Below are positions 1 to 5,668 of a stretch of 8,755 nucleotides of DNA, in pieces. Every line of letters starts with the position of its first letter. Position 1 is the stretch's first letter. Both the position numbers and the translations under genes were made by a program. Below the pieces are notes generated by a model that worked only from the letters and a program-made list of their open reading frames with translations, ran no database searches and was not told the DNA's origin. Source of the stretch: JANOBJ01 sp031411575 (lineage in GTDB: Bacteria; Pseudomonadota; Gammaproteobacteria; Burkholderiales; Burkholderiaceae_C); NCBI GenBank assembly GCA_031411575.1, contig JANOBJ010000144.1:1-8755 (forward strand), given 5' to 3'.

Positions 1-1
1 G

Positions 2-58
2 GCCTGGGCGGATCTGTGTCTGGCGATGGAGGTGTTCAAAAAGGGCGAGGGCGACTGA
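2..58 (+). CDS. possible 3' end of an unidentified gene (partial)
   Basis: Reading from base 2, an open frame runs to a TGA at 56-58 and gives AWADLCLAMEVFKKGEGD. This looks like an amphipathic C-terminal helix with a charged tail, typical of a real protein end. The stop lies just before a hairpin-rich intergenic repeat, which is where a gene end would be expected. Only 18 codons are visible, so the family cannot be recognised and no function is proposed. It would converge on the minus-strand transporter gene that follows. The frame could also be chance, since short open frames are common in DNA this GC-rich. Confidence 0.4.
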   Translation, partial: AWADLCLAMEVFKKGEGD

Positions 59-78
59 GGATCACTCCGGCGGGCATG

Positions 79-158
79 GTTTCGCCGCCGGGCCGCCCCA
101 AGGCGAAACGCACCCCCTCGGGGGGCAGGGAGCCACACGCAATGGGCGAGCGTGGGGG
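79..158. repeat. three-hairpin intergenic repeat of Comamonadaceae type; likely bidirectional transcription end
   Basis: Three stems are packed between two converging genes. GTTTCGCC (79-86) pairs perfectly with GGCGAAAC (102-109). CCCCC (113-117) pairs with GGGGG (121-125) across a TCG loop. CACGC (136-140) pairs with GCGTG (150-154). On the minus strand the element contains CTGCCCCCCGAGGGGG and CCTTGGGGCGGCCCGG, words I recall from short intergenic repeats found in many copies in Acidovorax, Variovorax and Hydrogenophaga genomes. It abuts the transporter stop codon at 159. There is no T-run, so it is not a standard intrinsic terminator, but it could end or protect transcripts on both strands. 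Confidence 0.6.
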
Positions 159-1034
159 CTATCTCTGGGGCCACAACACCGACGCGATCGCCACCACCAT
201 CAGCGCCACGGCGGCCCAGTCCTGCCAGTGCAGCACCTCGCCCAGCCACAGCGCGCCGCTGAACACGCCCAGCACCGGGATCAGCATCACCGACAGGGTG
301 GAGGCCACGGGCGGCAGGCTGCGGGCCAGCGAAAACCAGGCGGCCTGGGCAAATACAAACACGCCGATCGCGTTGAAGCCGATCGCGCCCCAGGTGGCAG
401 GGCTGGGCGGCTGCCACTGGTCGCGTTCCAGCAGCAGCGTCAGCAGCGTCATCACCCCGGTGGTCAGCACCGTCATCCAGAACGAAATGGCCAGCGTGGG
501 CACCGGCATGGTGGTGCGGCGCAGCAGCTGGGTGCCGATGGCCCAGGTGCCGGCGGCCACCAACATGAGGCCCACGCCGAAGGGTTTGCCGCTGAGCTGG
601 GTGAACTCGTGCCACAGCAGCAGCACCACGCCGAGTGCTGCCGCCGCCACGCCGCCCCAGGCGCGCGCGGCCAGCCGGTTGCCAAAGAACAGCGCGCCAA
701 ACACGGCCGAGAAGATCGGCATGGTGTAGCCGAGAATCGCTGCGCGCCCGCTGGACAGCGACTGCACCGCAAAAATCGCCAGCCCGTGCCAGATGAACAT
801 GTTGAACACCGCCAGCAGCAGCAATTCGCGCCACCAGGCGCGCGGAATGGTCAGCGGCACCCGCATGGCCCGCACCACCAGGTACAGCACCGGCAGGCCC
901 AGCCACATCGACAGGGTGCGGAACAACAGCGGCGGGAACCCGGTCACGCCGATTTTCATGACCGGCCAGTTGAGCCCCCAGATCAGCGTCAGAAAAACCA
1001 GAACCGTGAGTTGTTGTCGGGAAAGCGCGGGCAT
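159..1034 (-). CDS. EamA/DMT-superfamily transporter
   Basis: This is a 291-residue, very hydrophobic inner-membrane protein of the drug/metabolite transporter superfamily, the usual size for the family. Two EamA repeats are visible, at about residues 10-141 and 153-288, each with around five membrane segments. The first segment carries LIWGLNWPVMKIGV, a typical EamA opening. GRAAILGYTMPIFSAVFG (residues 97-114) and STLSVMLIPVLGVFSGALWL (245-264) are the matching family segments near the end of each repeat. Such proteins usually export or import small metabolites such as amino acids, and the substrate cannot be read from sequence. The ATG at 1034 is chosen because the protein then begins just before the first membrane helix. 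No Shine-Dalgarno sequence precedes it, but TACCAT lies 6 nt upstream, as in a leaderless promoter. It runs divergently from pyrF across a 720-bp gap. Confidence 0.9.
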   Translation of the reverse strand: MPALSRQQLTVLVFLTLIWGLNWPVMKIGVTGFPPLLFRTLSMWLGLPVLYLVVRAMRVPLTIPRAWWRELLLLAVFNMFIWHGLAIFAVQSLSSGRAAILGYTMPIFSAVFGALFFGNRLAARAWGGVAAAALGVVLLLWHEFTQLSGKPFGVGLMLVAAGTWAIGTQLLRRTTMPVPTLAISFWMTVLTTGVMTLLTLLLERDQWQPPSPATWGAIGFNAIGVFVFAQAAWFSLARSLPPVASTLSVMLIPVLGVFSGALWLGEVLHWQDWAAVALMVVAIASVLWPQR

Positions 1035-1119
1035 CGGGCAATGGTACGGGCAACGTTACGGGCACCGCGCGCGGCGCGTTTGGCGCGCGCAGTGTTGCAA
1101 AAATGCCGAAACCGCCGCT

Positions 1120-1179
1120 GGTTGACATTCGTGTCAGCCCGCTGTGGACGGCGAACGCCGGATTTGACGCAAAACGTCA
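1120..1179. promoter_or_regulatory. pair of TGAC...GTCA dyads upstream of the transporter
   Basis: Two perfect operator-like dyads lie 86-145 bp upstream of the transporter start. The first is TGACA-TTCG-TGTCA (1123-1136), whose stem extends outward to 1120/1139 with one G-T pair. The second is TGACG-CAAAA-CGTCA (1165-1179). Both have TGAC and GTCA outer half-sites, and their centres are about 42.5 bp apart, close to four helical turns. A dimeric repressor or activator could bind both on one face of the DNA. The cognate protein is not evident in the window. Confidence 0.4.
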
Positions 1180-1516
1180 GGCCAGCAGCCCGGGGCAGCC
1201 ACGGCGCAGGGCCGATCGGGCCGACAACTGGTGCGCACACGCCACACACGCCTCTCAATTCGCCAGTTTGTCACGGCTTGTAAGGCGCGGGCATGGTTGG
1301 GCACGCCGATTGCAATATCACTCTCAATCCTGCTGTCACGTAAGGCCAGGGATGAACAGGGGTAAGGACCTCGTTGGAAAGTTTGGAAAGCGCGGGCGAA
1401 AGCTCGGGGGAAAAGGCCTACAGGGAAGGTGATGGATCACCGGCAAAGCCGGGGTCGCGCCAGACAGCAGTGTGTTCTCCAGGGGTGTTCGTGAGGGTGT
1501 CGTTGGGAAAACAGTG
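1180..1516. other. non-coding stretch with small repeats, no gene seen
   Basis: Open frames here have no recognisable protein features and their composition changes along their length. Visible items are a repeated pair of words, GTCACG and TAAGGC (1270-1275 with 1281-1286, and again at 1335-1340 with 1341-1346), and a small hairpin, CCGGC-AAA-GCCGG (1440-1452). TCGTTGG occurs at 1371 and again at 1500. TCTCCAGGGGT (1476-1486) and TCGTTGGGA (1500-1508) recur further on and flank the GAGT-rich tract. From about 1340 onward the plus strand becomes rich in G and A and poor in C. A small RNA cannot be excluded. Confidence 0.5.
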
Positions 1517-1616
1517 GGTGAGTGAGTGCGTAGGTAGGTAGGGGGAAGAGAGAGTGAGTGCGAGTAGTTGAGTTTTCGAGTTTCTGAGTTTTGCGAGTTA
1601 TTCATTGCGAGTGAGT
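1517..1616. repeat. C-poor low-complexity tract of GAGT words
   Basis: GAGT begins at 1520, 1524, 1552, 1556, 1562, 1570, 1578, 1586, 1595, 1609 and 1613. Between 1562 and 1595 the spacing is 8, 8, 8 and 9 bp, making a degenerate octamer array of the form GAGTTTTC, GAGTTTCT, GAGTTTTG. TAGG occurs three times in tandem at 1531-1542. I count 48 G but only 10 C in 1501-1620, against balanced high GC in the neighbouring genes. The tract breaks any reading frame and looks like replication-slippage or imported DNA. The G-rich strand could favour an R-loop or a two-tier quadruplex. Confidence 0.65.
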
Positions 1617-1657
1617 GTCTCCAGGGGTCGTTGGGAGGGGGAAGGAAGAAGCGGAGT

Positions 1658-1696
1658 ACGCCGGTCGGTCGGAATCTTGGCCCGACCGACCGGCGT
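1658..1696. repeat. perfect 15-bp inverted repeat upstream of pyrF
   Basis: ACGCCGGTCGGTCGG (1658-1672) is the exact reverse complement of CCGACCGACCGGCGT (1682-1696), with a 9-nt loop AATCTTGGC. Within each arm the word CGGT/CGGTCGG is itself a short tandem. The stem is very GC-rich and would be stable as RNA or a cruciform. No T-run follows on either strand, so it is not a standard intrinsic terminator. It ends 60 bp before the pyrF start and 21 bp before the proposed -35 box, so it could be an operator, an upstream transcript end, or a barrier between the odd tract and pyrF. Confidence 0.75.
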
Positions 1697-1717
1697 CCAA
1701 CCGTGTGGGGCTGACAG

Positions 1718-1749
1718 TTGACCGTTGATCGTGGTGTGCCCCGTAAAAT
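1718..1749 (+). promoter_or_regulatory. candidate pyrF promoter giving a leaderless transcript
   Basis: TAAAAT (1744-1749) is a good -10 box. A start site 7-8 nt beyond it falls on or next to the A of the pyrF ATG at 1757, and no Shine-Dalgarno sequence is present. Together these suggest a leaderless mRNA. TTGACC (1718-1723) is the best -35 candidate, but the spacer is 20 bp, longer than usual. TTGATC (1725-1730) would be too close at 13 bp. Confidence 0.4.
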
Positions 1750-1756
1750 CCGCACC

Positions 1757-2581
1757 ATGATTTTTCTTCAGATGCTGCACGACGCTGCGGCGCAAAACGA
1801 CTCCATGCTGTGCGTGGGGCTCGACCCGGAACCCACACGGTTCCCTGGCAAGCTCAAGGGCGACGCCGACAAAATCTACGATTTCTGTGCCGCCATCGTC
1901 GATGCCACGGCTGATCTGGTGATCGCCTTCAAACCGCAGATTGCCTACTTTGCCGCGCACCGTGCCGAAGGCCAGCTGGAGCGCCTGATGGAACACATGC
2001 GCCGTGTGGCGCCGGCCGTGCCCATCATCCTGGACGCCAAGCGCGGCGACATCGGCAGCACCGCCGAGCAGTACGCGCGCGAGGCCTTTGAGCGCTATGG
2101 CGCCGACGCGGTAACGCTGTCGCCCTTCATGGGTTTTGATTCGGTGCAGCCTTACCTGCAATACGCAGGCAAGGGCGCGTTTTTGCTGTGCCGCACCTCC
2201 AACCCCGGTGGCGACGACCTGCAGAACCAGCGCCTCTCGACCGTGCCTGGCGAGCCGCTGCTCTACGAACACGTGGCCCAGCTCGCGCAAGGCCCGTGGA
2301 ACCTGAACGGCCAGCTCGGCCTGGTAGTGGGCGCCACCTACCCGGCCGAGATCGAACGCGTGCGCGCCCTGGCGCCCACGCTGCCGCTCCTGATCCCCGG
2401 CGTCGGCGCGCAGGGCGGCGACGCGGCCGCCACGGTCAAAGCCGGCTGGCGGCCCAACGCCCCGATCATCGTCAACTCATCGCGCGCGATCTTGTATGCG
2501 TCGTCAGGCGACGACTACGCCGAAGCGGCGCGCCGCGAGGCGCTGAAGACGCGGGATGTGCTGCAGGCGGCGCGGGGCTGA
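1757..2581 (+). CDS. pyrF: orotidine-5'-phosphate decarboxylase (type 2)
   Basis: This cytoplasmic enzyme catalyses the last step of de novo UMP synthesis, decarboxylating OMP to UMP. The 274-residue length fits the longer type 2 subfamily. Visible motifs are CVGLDPEP (residues 19-26), the substrate lysine in AFKPQ (K59), the catalytic DAKRGDIG with D93, K95 and D98, the PGVGAQGGD phosphate loop (214-222) and NSSRAILYAS with the phosphate-binding R243. The fold is a TIM barrel. The frame is open upstream to a TTG at 1718, but the ATG at 1757 is preferred because family members begin with a sequence like MIFLQML and a -10 box sits just upstream. No Shine-Dalgarno sequence is present. The regulator gene follows after 44 bp. 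No other pyrimidine gene is nearby, as is usual for pyrF in this group. Confidence 0.97.
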   Translation: MIFLQMLHDAAAQNDSMLCVGLDPEPTRFPGKLKGDADKIYDFCAAIVDATADLVIAFKPQIAYFAAHRAEGQLERLMEHMRRVAPAVPIILDAKRGDIGSTAEQYAREAFERYGADAVTLSPFMGFDSVQPYLQYAGKGAFLLCRTSNPGGDDLQNQRLSTVPGEPLLYEHVAQLAQGPWNLNGQLGLVVGATYPAEIERVRALAPTLPLLIPGVGAQGGDAAATVKAGWRPNAPIIVNSSRAILYASSGDDYAEAARREALKTRDVLQAARG

Positions 2582-2587
2582 GGTCTC

Positions 2588-2626
2588 TGCCGGGCTGCAC
2601 GGCGTAACTGGCGCACCGGCCCGGCA
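2588..2626 (+). promoter_or_regulatory. inverted repeat abutting the regulator start codon
   Basis: TGCCGGGC (2588-2595) pairs with GCCCGGCA (2619-2626), and the last base is the A of the regulator's ATG. The 23-nt loop is 2596-2618. In a pyrF read-through transcript this stem would occlude the start codon of a gene that has no Shine-Dalgarno sequence. It could equally act as a weak pyrF transcript end. No U-run follows. Confidence 0.35.
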
Positions 2627-3519
2627 TGCAGATCAAGTGGCTTGAGGATTTCATGGCGCTGGCGCAGGCCCGCAGCTTCAGCCGCGCGGCGGAGTTGCGC
2701 CACGTCACGCACCCGGCGTTCGGCCGGCGCATCAAGGCGCTGGAAGACTGGGCTGGCACGCCGTTGCTGGAGCGTGGCGCCACGCCGGTTCGCCTGACGC
2801 CCGCCGGCGAAAGCCTGCTGCACCACGCGCGCCAGACCGTGCAGGGCCTGGCGCTGGCCCGCGAGGACGTGCAGGGTGCGATGCACCGCACCGACCGCAG
2901 CGTGACCCTGGCCACCGGCCGCACGCTGGCGCGCACGATGGTGGCCGACCTGCTGGTTCGGCTCAAGCCGGTGCTGGCCGACGGCGAGCTGCGCATCCGC
3001 ACCCGGGCGCTGGCCGAGACCACACTGATGCTCGAGCGCGGCGAGGCCGACTTCATGTTGACCTACCACCACCCGCTGCTGGCGGTGCAGTTGAGCGGCC
3101 GCCAGTACAGCCATTTCACGCTGGCCAAGGACCGGCTGGTGGCCGTGACGCGGCGCCATGCCCAGGGTCGGCTCGCGTTTCAGCTCGATGGCACCCGCCC
3201 TGTGCCCTACCTCGCCTACGCCAGCACGCTGGCGCTGGGCCGCCTGCTCGACGATCACCTGGCCAACCACCCGCAGACACCCGCCCTGCGGCGCGTGGTC
3301 GAGTGCGATTCGGCCGACGCGCTGCTCGAATACGCGCTGCGCGGCGTTGGCGTGGCGTGGCTGCCGTGGTCGCTGGCGGCGGCCGCCTGCAAGGCCGGGC
3401 AATTGGCCACGCTGGCCGAGCCGCAGCTGTCGGTGGCTTTCGAGGTGCGGCTGTACCGGGCCAAGCGGCGACTCAGCGCAATGGCCGAGGCGGTCTGGGC
3501 GGCGACGGCGCAGGTCTGA
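2626..3519 (+). CDS. LysR-family transcriptional regulator, HypT/YjiE-like
   Basis: This is a 297-residue LysR-type DNA-binding regulator. The winged helix-turn-helix occupies about residues 1-60 (WLEDFMALAQARSFSRAAEL, then the recognition helix THPAFGRRIKALE), and a periplasmic-binding-protein-like effector domain covers about 90-290. The wording IKWLEDF, PAFGRRIKALE, LGRLLDDHL (202-211), GVGVAWLP (240-247) and a closing MAEAVWAA matches E. coli HypT (YjiE) as I recall it, at nearly the same length (303 residues). HypT senses hypochlorite through methionine oxidation. The positions matching its M206 and M230 appear to be L204 and S229 here, so the signal is probably different. The ATG is fixed by an in-frame TAA at 2605-2607. 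No Shine-Dalgarno sequence is visible. It runs in the same direction as the downstream binding-protein gene, its likely target. Confidence 0.92.
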   Translation: MQIKWLEDFMALAQARSFSRAAELRHVTHPAFGRRIKALEDWAGTPLLERGATPVRLTPAGESLLHHARQTVQGLALAREDVQGAMHRTDRSVTLATGRTLARTMVADLLVRLKPVLADGELRIRTRALAETTLMLERGEADFMLTYHHPLLAVQLSGRQYSHFTLAKDRLVAVTRRHAQGRLAFQLDGTRPVPYLAYASTLALGRLLDDHLANHPQTPALRRVVECDSADALLEYALRGVGVAWLPWSLAAAACKAGQLATLAEPQLSVAFEVRLYRAKRRLSAMAEAVWAATAQV

Positions 3520-3527
3520 GGAGTGCC

Positions 3528-3565
3528 TTGGTTCGGTGTGCCAGCACGGCAACACCTTGTGCCAA
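3528..3565. promoter_or_regulatory. interrupted dyad between regulator and binding-protein gene
   Basis: Nested arms are TTGG (3528-3531) with CCAA (3562-3565), GGTGT (3535-3539) with ACACC (3552-3556), and GCC (3540-3542) with GGC (3548-3550). The dyad lies about 60 bp upstream of the binding-protein start, a suitable place for a LysR-type operator. It could also fold as a hairpin at the end of the regulator transcript, although no T-run follows. I found no convincing -35/-10 pair; GACAAT (3595-3600) is the best -10-like word. Confidence 0.35.
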
Positions 3566-3615
3566 AAACGCAAACCGCCTTCAAAGTGCGACCGGACAAT
3601 GGCGCATCCCTTTGC

Positions 3616-3619
3616 GAGG
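3616..3619 (+). promoter_or_regulatory. ribosome binding site of the Bug-family gene
   Basis: GAGG lies 7 nt before the ATG at 3627. It decides the start because the frame is open far upstream into the regulator gene, and it agrees with a signal peptide beginning at this ATG. Confidence 0.6.
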
Positions 3620-3626
3620 CCCCACC

Positions 3627-4607
3627 ATGAACCCCAGTCACCCTTTCAAACCCGCAGGACTGATCGCCGCGCTCGCCCTGTTGGCGCTGTCGCCCGCGCT
3701 GGCGCAAACCGATGCCTACCCGTCGCGCCCGATCACCGTGGTGGTGGGTTATCCGCCGGGCGGCAGCACCGACCTCACTGGCCGCACCGTGGCGGCCGAG
3801 TTGTCGAAGAAGCTCGGCGTGCCGGTGGTGGTGGAAAACGTGGGCGGTGCGGGCGGTGCCATCGGCGCGCAGAAGGTGGCCAATGCCGCGCCCGACGGCT
3901 ACACCCTGCTGGTCGGTGCCAACAACGAGATCGCGATCAACCGCCTGGTGTCGGCTTCGGTCAAGTACGAGATCAAGGACTTCACGCCGGTCGGCCTGAT
4001 CGCCTCGCAGCCGATGGTGCTGGTGGCGTCCACCAAAAGCGGCGTCAAGACCATCGACCAGTTCATGAGCCAGGTGAAGGCCAGCCCTGGCAAGTTCAGC
4101 TATGGCAGCTCGGGCGTGGGCACCGCACTGCACCTGGCCGGCGAGATGGTCAAGGAGCAGGGCGGGCTGTTCATGACGCACATCCCCTACCGCGGCGTGG
4201 CGCCGCTGGCCAATGATCTGCTGGGTGGCAACATCGATTTCGGCGTGTTCGTGCTGTCCAGCGGCTTGCCGCACATCAAGAGCGGCCGGGTGGTGGCGCT
4301 CGGCACCACCGAGAAAAAGCGCTCCACCGTCACGCCCGACATCCCCGCGCTGGCCGAAACCGCGCGGCTCAAGAACACCGACATCAGCAGCTGGTTTGCG
4401 CTGATGGGGCCGGCGAAATTGCCCGAGCCGGTCGTGGCCCGGCTCAAGAAAGCGCTGGAAGAATCGCTGCAATCGCCCGAACTGCGCAAGAAGCTGGAAG
4501 ACTCGGGCTCGGCCATCGCCCCGTTGAACGTGGACATGCCGAAGTTCCTGCGGGATGAGACCGCCAAGTACCAGAAGATCGTTGACTTCGCCAAGATCCG
4601 CGAATGA
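3627..4607 (+). CDS. Bug/TctC-family periplasmic solute-binding protein
   Basis: This 326-residue protein belongs to the tripartite tricarboxylate transporter receptor family (Bug, TctC), abundant in Burkholderiales. A signal peptide is clear: a lysine at residue 8, the hydrophobic core LIAALALLALSP, and a likely cleavage after ALA at 24-26. The mature part opens with YPSRPITVVVGYPPGGSTD (31-49), whose PPGGSTD loop and D49 belong to the ligand-binding region, followed by VENVGGAGGAIG and APDGYTLLVG, the family's hallmark stretches. These proteins bind carboxylates such as citrate, aromatic acids, amino acids or nicotinate in the periplasm, and the ligand here is unknown. No TctA or TctB genes accompany it, which is common for Bug proteins. 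The stop overlaps the hydrolase start by four bases (ATGA), so the two are almost certainly one operon. The open frame extends upstream to a GTG at 3303, but that part lies inside the regulator gene and is rejected. Confidence 0.95.
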   Translation: MNPSHPFKPAGLIAALALLALSPALAQTDAYPSRPITVVVGYPPGGSTDLTGRTVAAELSKKLGVPVVVENVGGAGGAIGAQKVANAAPDGYTLLVGANNEIAINRLVSASVKYEIKDFTPVGLIASQPMVLVASTKSGVKTIDQFMSQVKASPGKFSYGSSGVGTALHLAGEMVKEQGGLFMTHIPYRGVAPLANDLLGGNIDFGVFVLSSGLPHIKSGRVVALGTTEKKRSTVTPDIPALAETARLKNTDISSWFALMGPAKLPEPVVARLKKALEESLQSPELRKKLEDSGSAIAPLNVDMPKFLRDETAKYQKIVDFAKIRE

Positions 4608-5596
4608 GCGCACCGACCTTTGCACCGACGTTCGAACTGGCGCCGCCGGCGCTGGGCACCTGGCGGGCCGGCAACACCGGCACCGAAGGCGTCTGGCAGT
4701 TTGATTCGGGCCTGCCCGGCCGTCATGCGATGGTCAGCGCGCTGGTGCACGGCAACGAGCTGTGCGGCGCCTGGGCCATCCTGGGCTTGCTGGAGGCAGG
4801 CGTGCGGCCGTTGCGCGGCACCCTCACGCTGGCGCTGTGCAACCTGGCCGCGTTCGACCGCTTCGACCCCACCCGGCACGATGCCTCGCGCTTCGTCGAT
4901 GAAGACCTCAACCGCCAGTGGTCAAACGAGCGCATCGACGGCGGCCAGACCCAGGAGCGTCGCCGCGCTGCTGCGCTGCGCCCGTTTGTGGCGCAGGCCG
5001 ACTGGCTGCTCGATCTGCATTCGATGCACGAGCGTGGCGCGCCGCTGCTGCTCACCGGCCTGCACCCGCGCAACCTCGCGTTGGCGCGCCGCTTGCGCGC
5101 GCCCGAACATGTGGTGGTGGACGCGGGCCACCAGGACGGCGTGCGCATGCGCGACTTTGGCCGTTTTGGCCAGCCCGATGGCGTGGAGCCCGACGCCTGC
5201 GCGCTGCTGATCGAGTGCGGTTTTCACGGGGATGTATCCAGCCGCGCCGTGGCGCAAGACCAGTGCGTGCGCTTTCTTGACGCCGCCGGTGTGCTGCCCG
5301 CCGATGAGGCGAGCCGCCGGCTGCCCGGCTGGCGCCTGCCCGATGCGCCGCGCCAGTGGGCGCTGCGCGTCACTGGCCCGGTGGTGGCGCGGAGCGAACG
5401 CTTTTGCTTCACCCAGCCCTTCGCAGGCCTGGAAGTGATCGCGAAGGCCGGCACCGTGATCGGCCACCATGACGGCGCCGGTCAGGGCGAGCCCGTGGCG
5501 ACGCCCTACGACGAATGCGTGCTCGTCATGCCCTCGGTGCGGCAGGCGCGCGCCGGGGTGACGGTGGTGCGGTTTGCGCGGCTACAGGCGCTGTGA
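4604..5596 (+). CDS. AstE/AspA-family zinc-dependent deacylase (peptidase M14-like)
   Basis: This 330-residue cytoplasmic protein belongs to the succinylglutamate desuccinylase/aspartoacylase family. Zinc ligands are visible as HGNE (H49 and E52) and H139 in DLHS. DLNR at 101-104 is the substrate-binding motif, and E204 in LIECGFHG is the likely general base. The C-terminal part after about residue 240 should be the small beta domain that closes the active site. Known members hydrolyse N-acyl amino acids (N-acetylaspartate, N-succinylglutamate). No astABCD genes are nearby, so this is probably not the arginine-pathway enzyme, and its substrate is open. The ATG overlaps the binding-protein stop as ATGA, implying translational coupling and a shared substrate pathway. 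It converges on the thioesterase gene across 72 bp in which I see no terminator. Confidence 0.9.
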   Translation: MSAPTFAPTFELAPPALGTWRAGNTGTEGVWQFDSGLPGRHAMVSALVHGNELCGAWAILGLLEAGVRPLRGTLTLALCNLAAFDRFDPTRHDASRFVDEDLNRQWSNERIDGGQTQERRRAAALRPFVAQADWLLDLHSMHERGAPLLLTGLHPRNLALARRLRAPEHVVVDAGHQDGVRMRDFGRFGQPDGVEPDACALLIECGFHGDVSSRAVAQDQCVRFLDAAGVLPADEASRRLPGWRLPDAPRQWALRVTGPVVARSERFCFTQPFAGLEVIAKAGTVIGHHDGAGQGEPVATPYDECVLVMPSVRQARAGVTVVRFARLQAL

Positions 5597-5668
5597 ATGG
5601 CGTTTGGTCCGGGCGCGAGGCGCAGGCCCACGACGGTCCGGCACACGTAGCGGCGGACACGATCACGC

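Noticed and set aside
1122..1127. Perfect TTGACA as a plus-strand -35 box
   Set aside because: No -10-like sequence lies 15-19 bp downstream. The word is better explained as part of the dyad.
1165..1179. PurR-type operator for pyrimidine control
   Set aside because: The wording ACGCAAAACGT only half resembles the gammaproteobacterial PurR box. It lies far from pyrF and closer to the transporter.
228..1283. 351-codon plus-strand frame opposite the transporter
   Set aside because: The His/Gln/Arg-rich product is the complement of membrane-segment codons, not a protein family.
1531..1650. G-quadruplex
   Set aside because: Runs are mostly only two G long (TAGG units). A two-tier structure is possible but too weakly supported to annotate as a feature.
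1658..1696. Intrinsic terminator
   Set aside because: The stem is strong, but neither strand has the T-run that should follow it.
1336..1758. 140-codon minus-strand frame in the pyrF upstream region
   Set aside because: The Pro/Thr/Ser-rich product comes straight from the low-complexity tract and crosses the inverted repeat. No start signal or conserved motif is seen.
3303..3626. Upstream extension of the Bug protein reading frame
   Set aside because: It lies within the regulator gene in another frame, and a signal peptide with GAGG spacing marks the ATG at 3627 as the start.
3255..4625. 456-codon minus-strand frame across the regulator and binding-protein genes
   Set aside because: It is a shadow of two well-supported plus-strand genes. 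The product is Arg/Gln/His-rich and has no family features.
5606..5641. GGTCCGG repeated twice between the converging hydrolase and thioesterase genes
   Set aside because: Two 7-bp direct copies are expected by chance in DNA of this composition, and they do not form a hairpin with each other.
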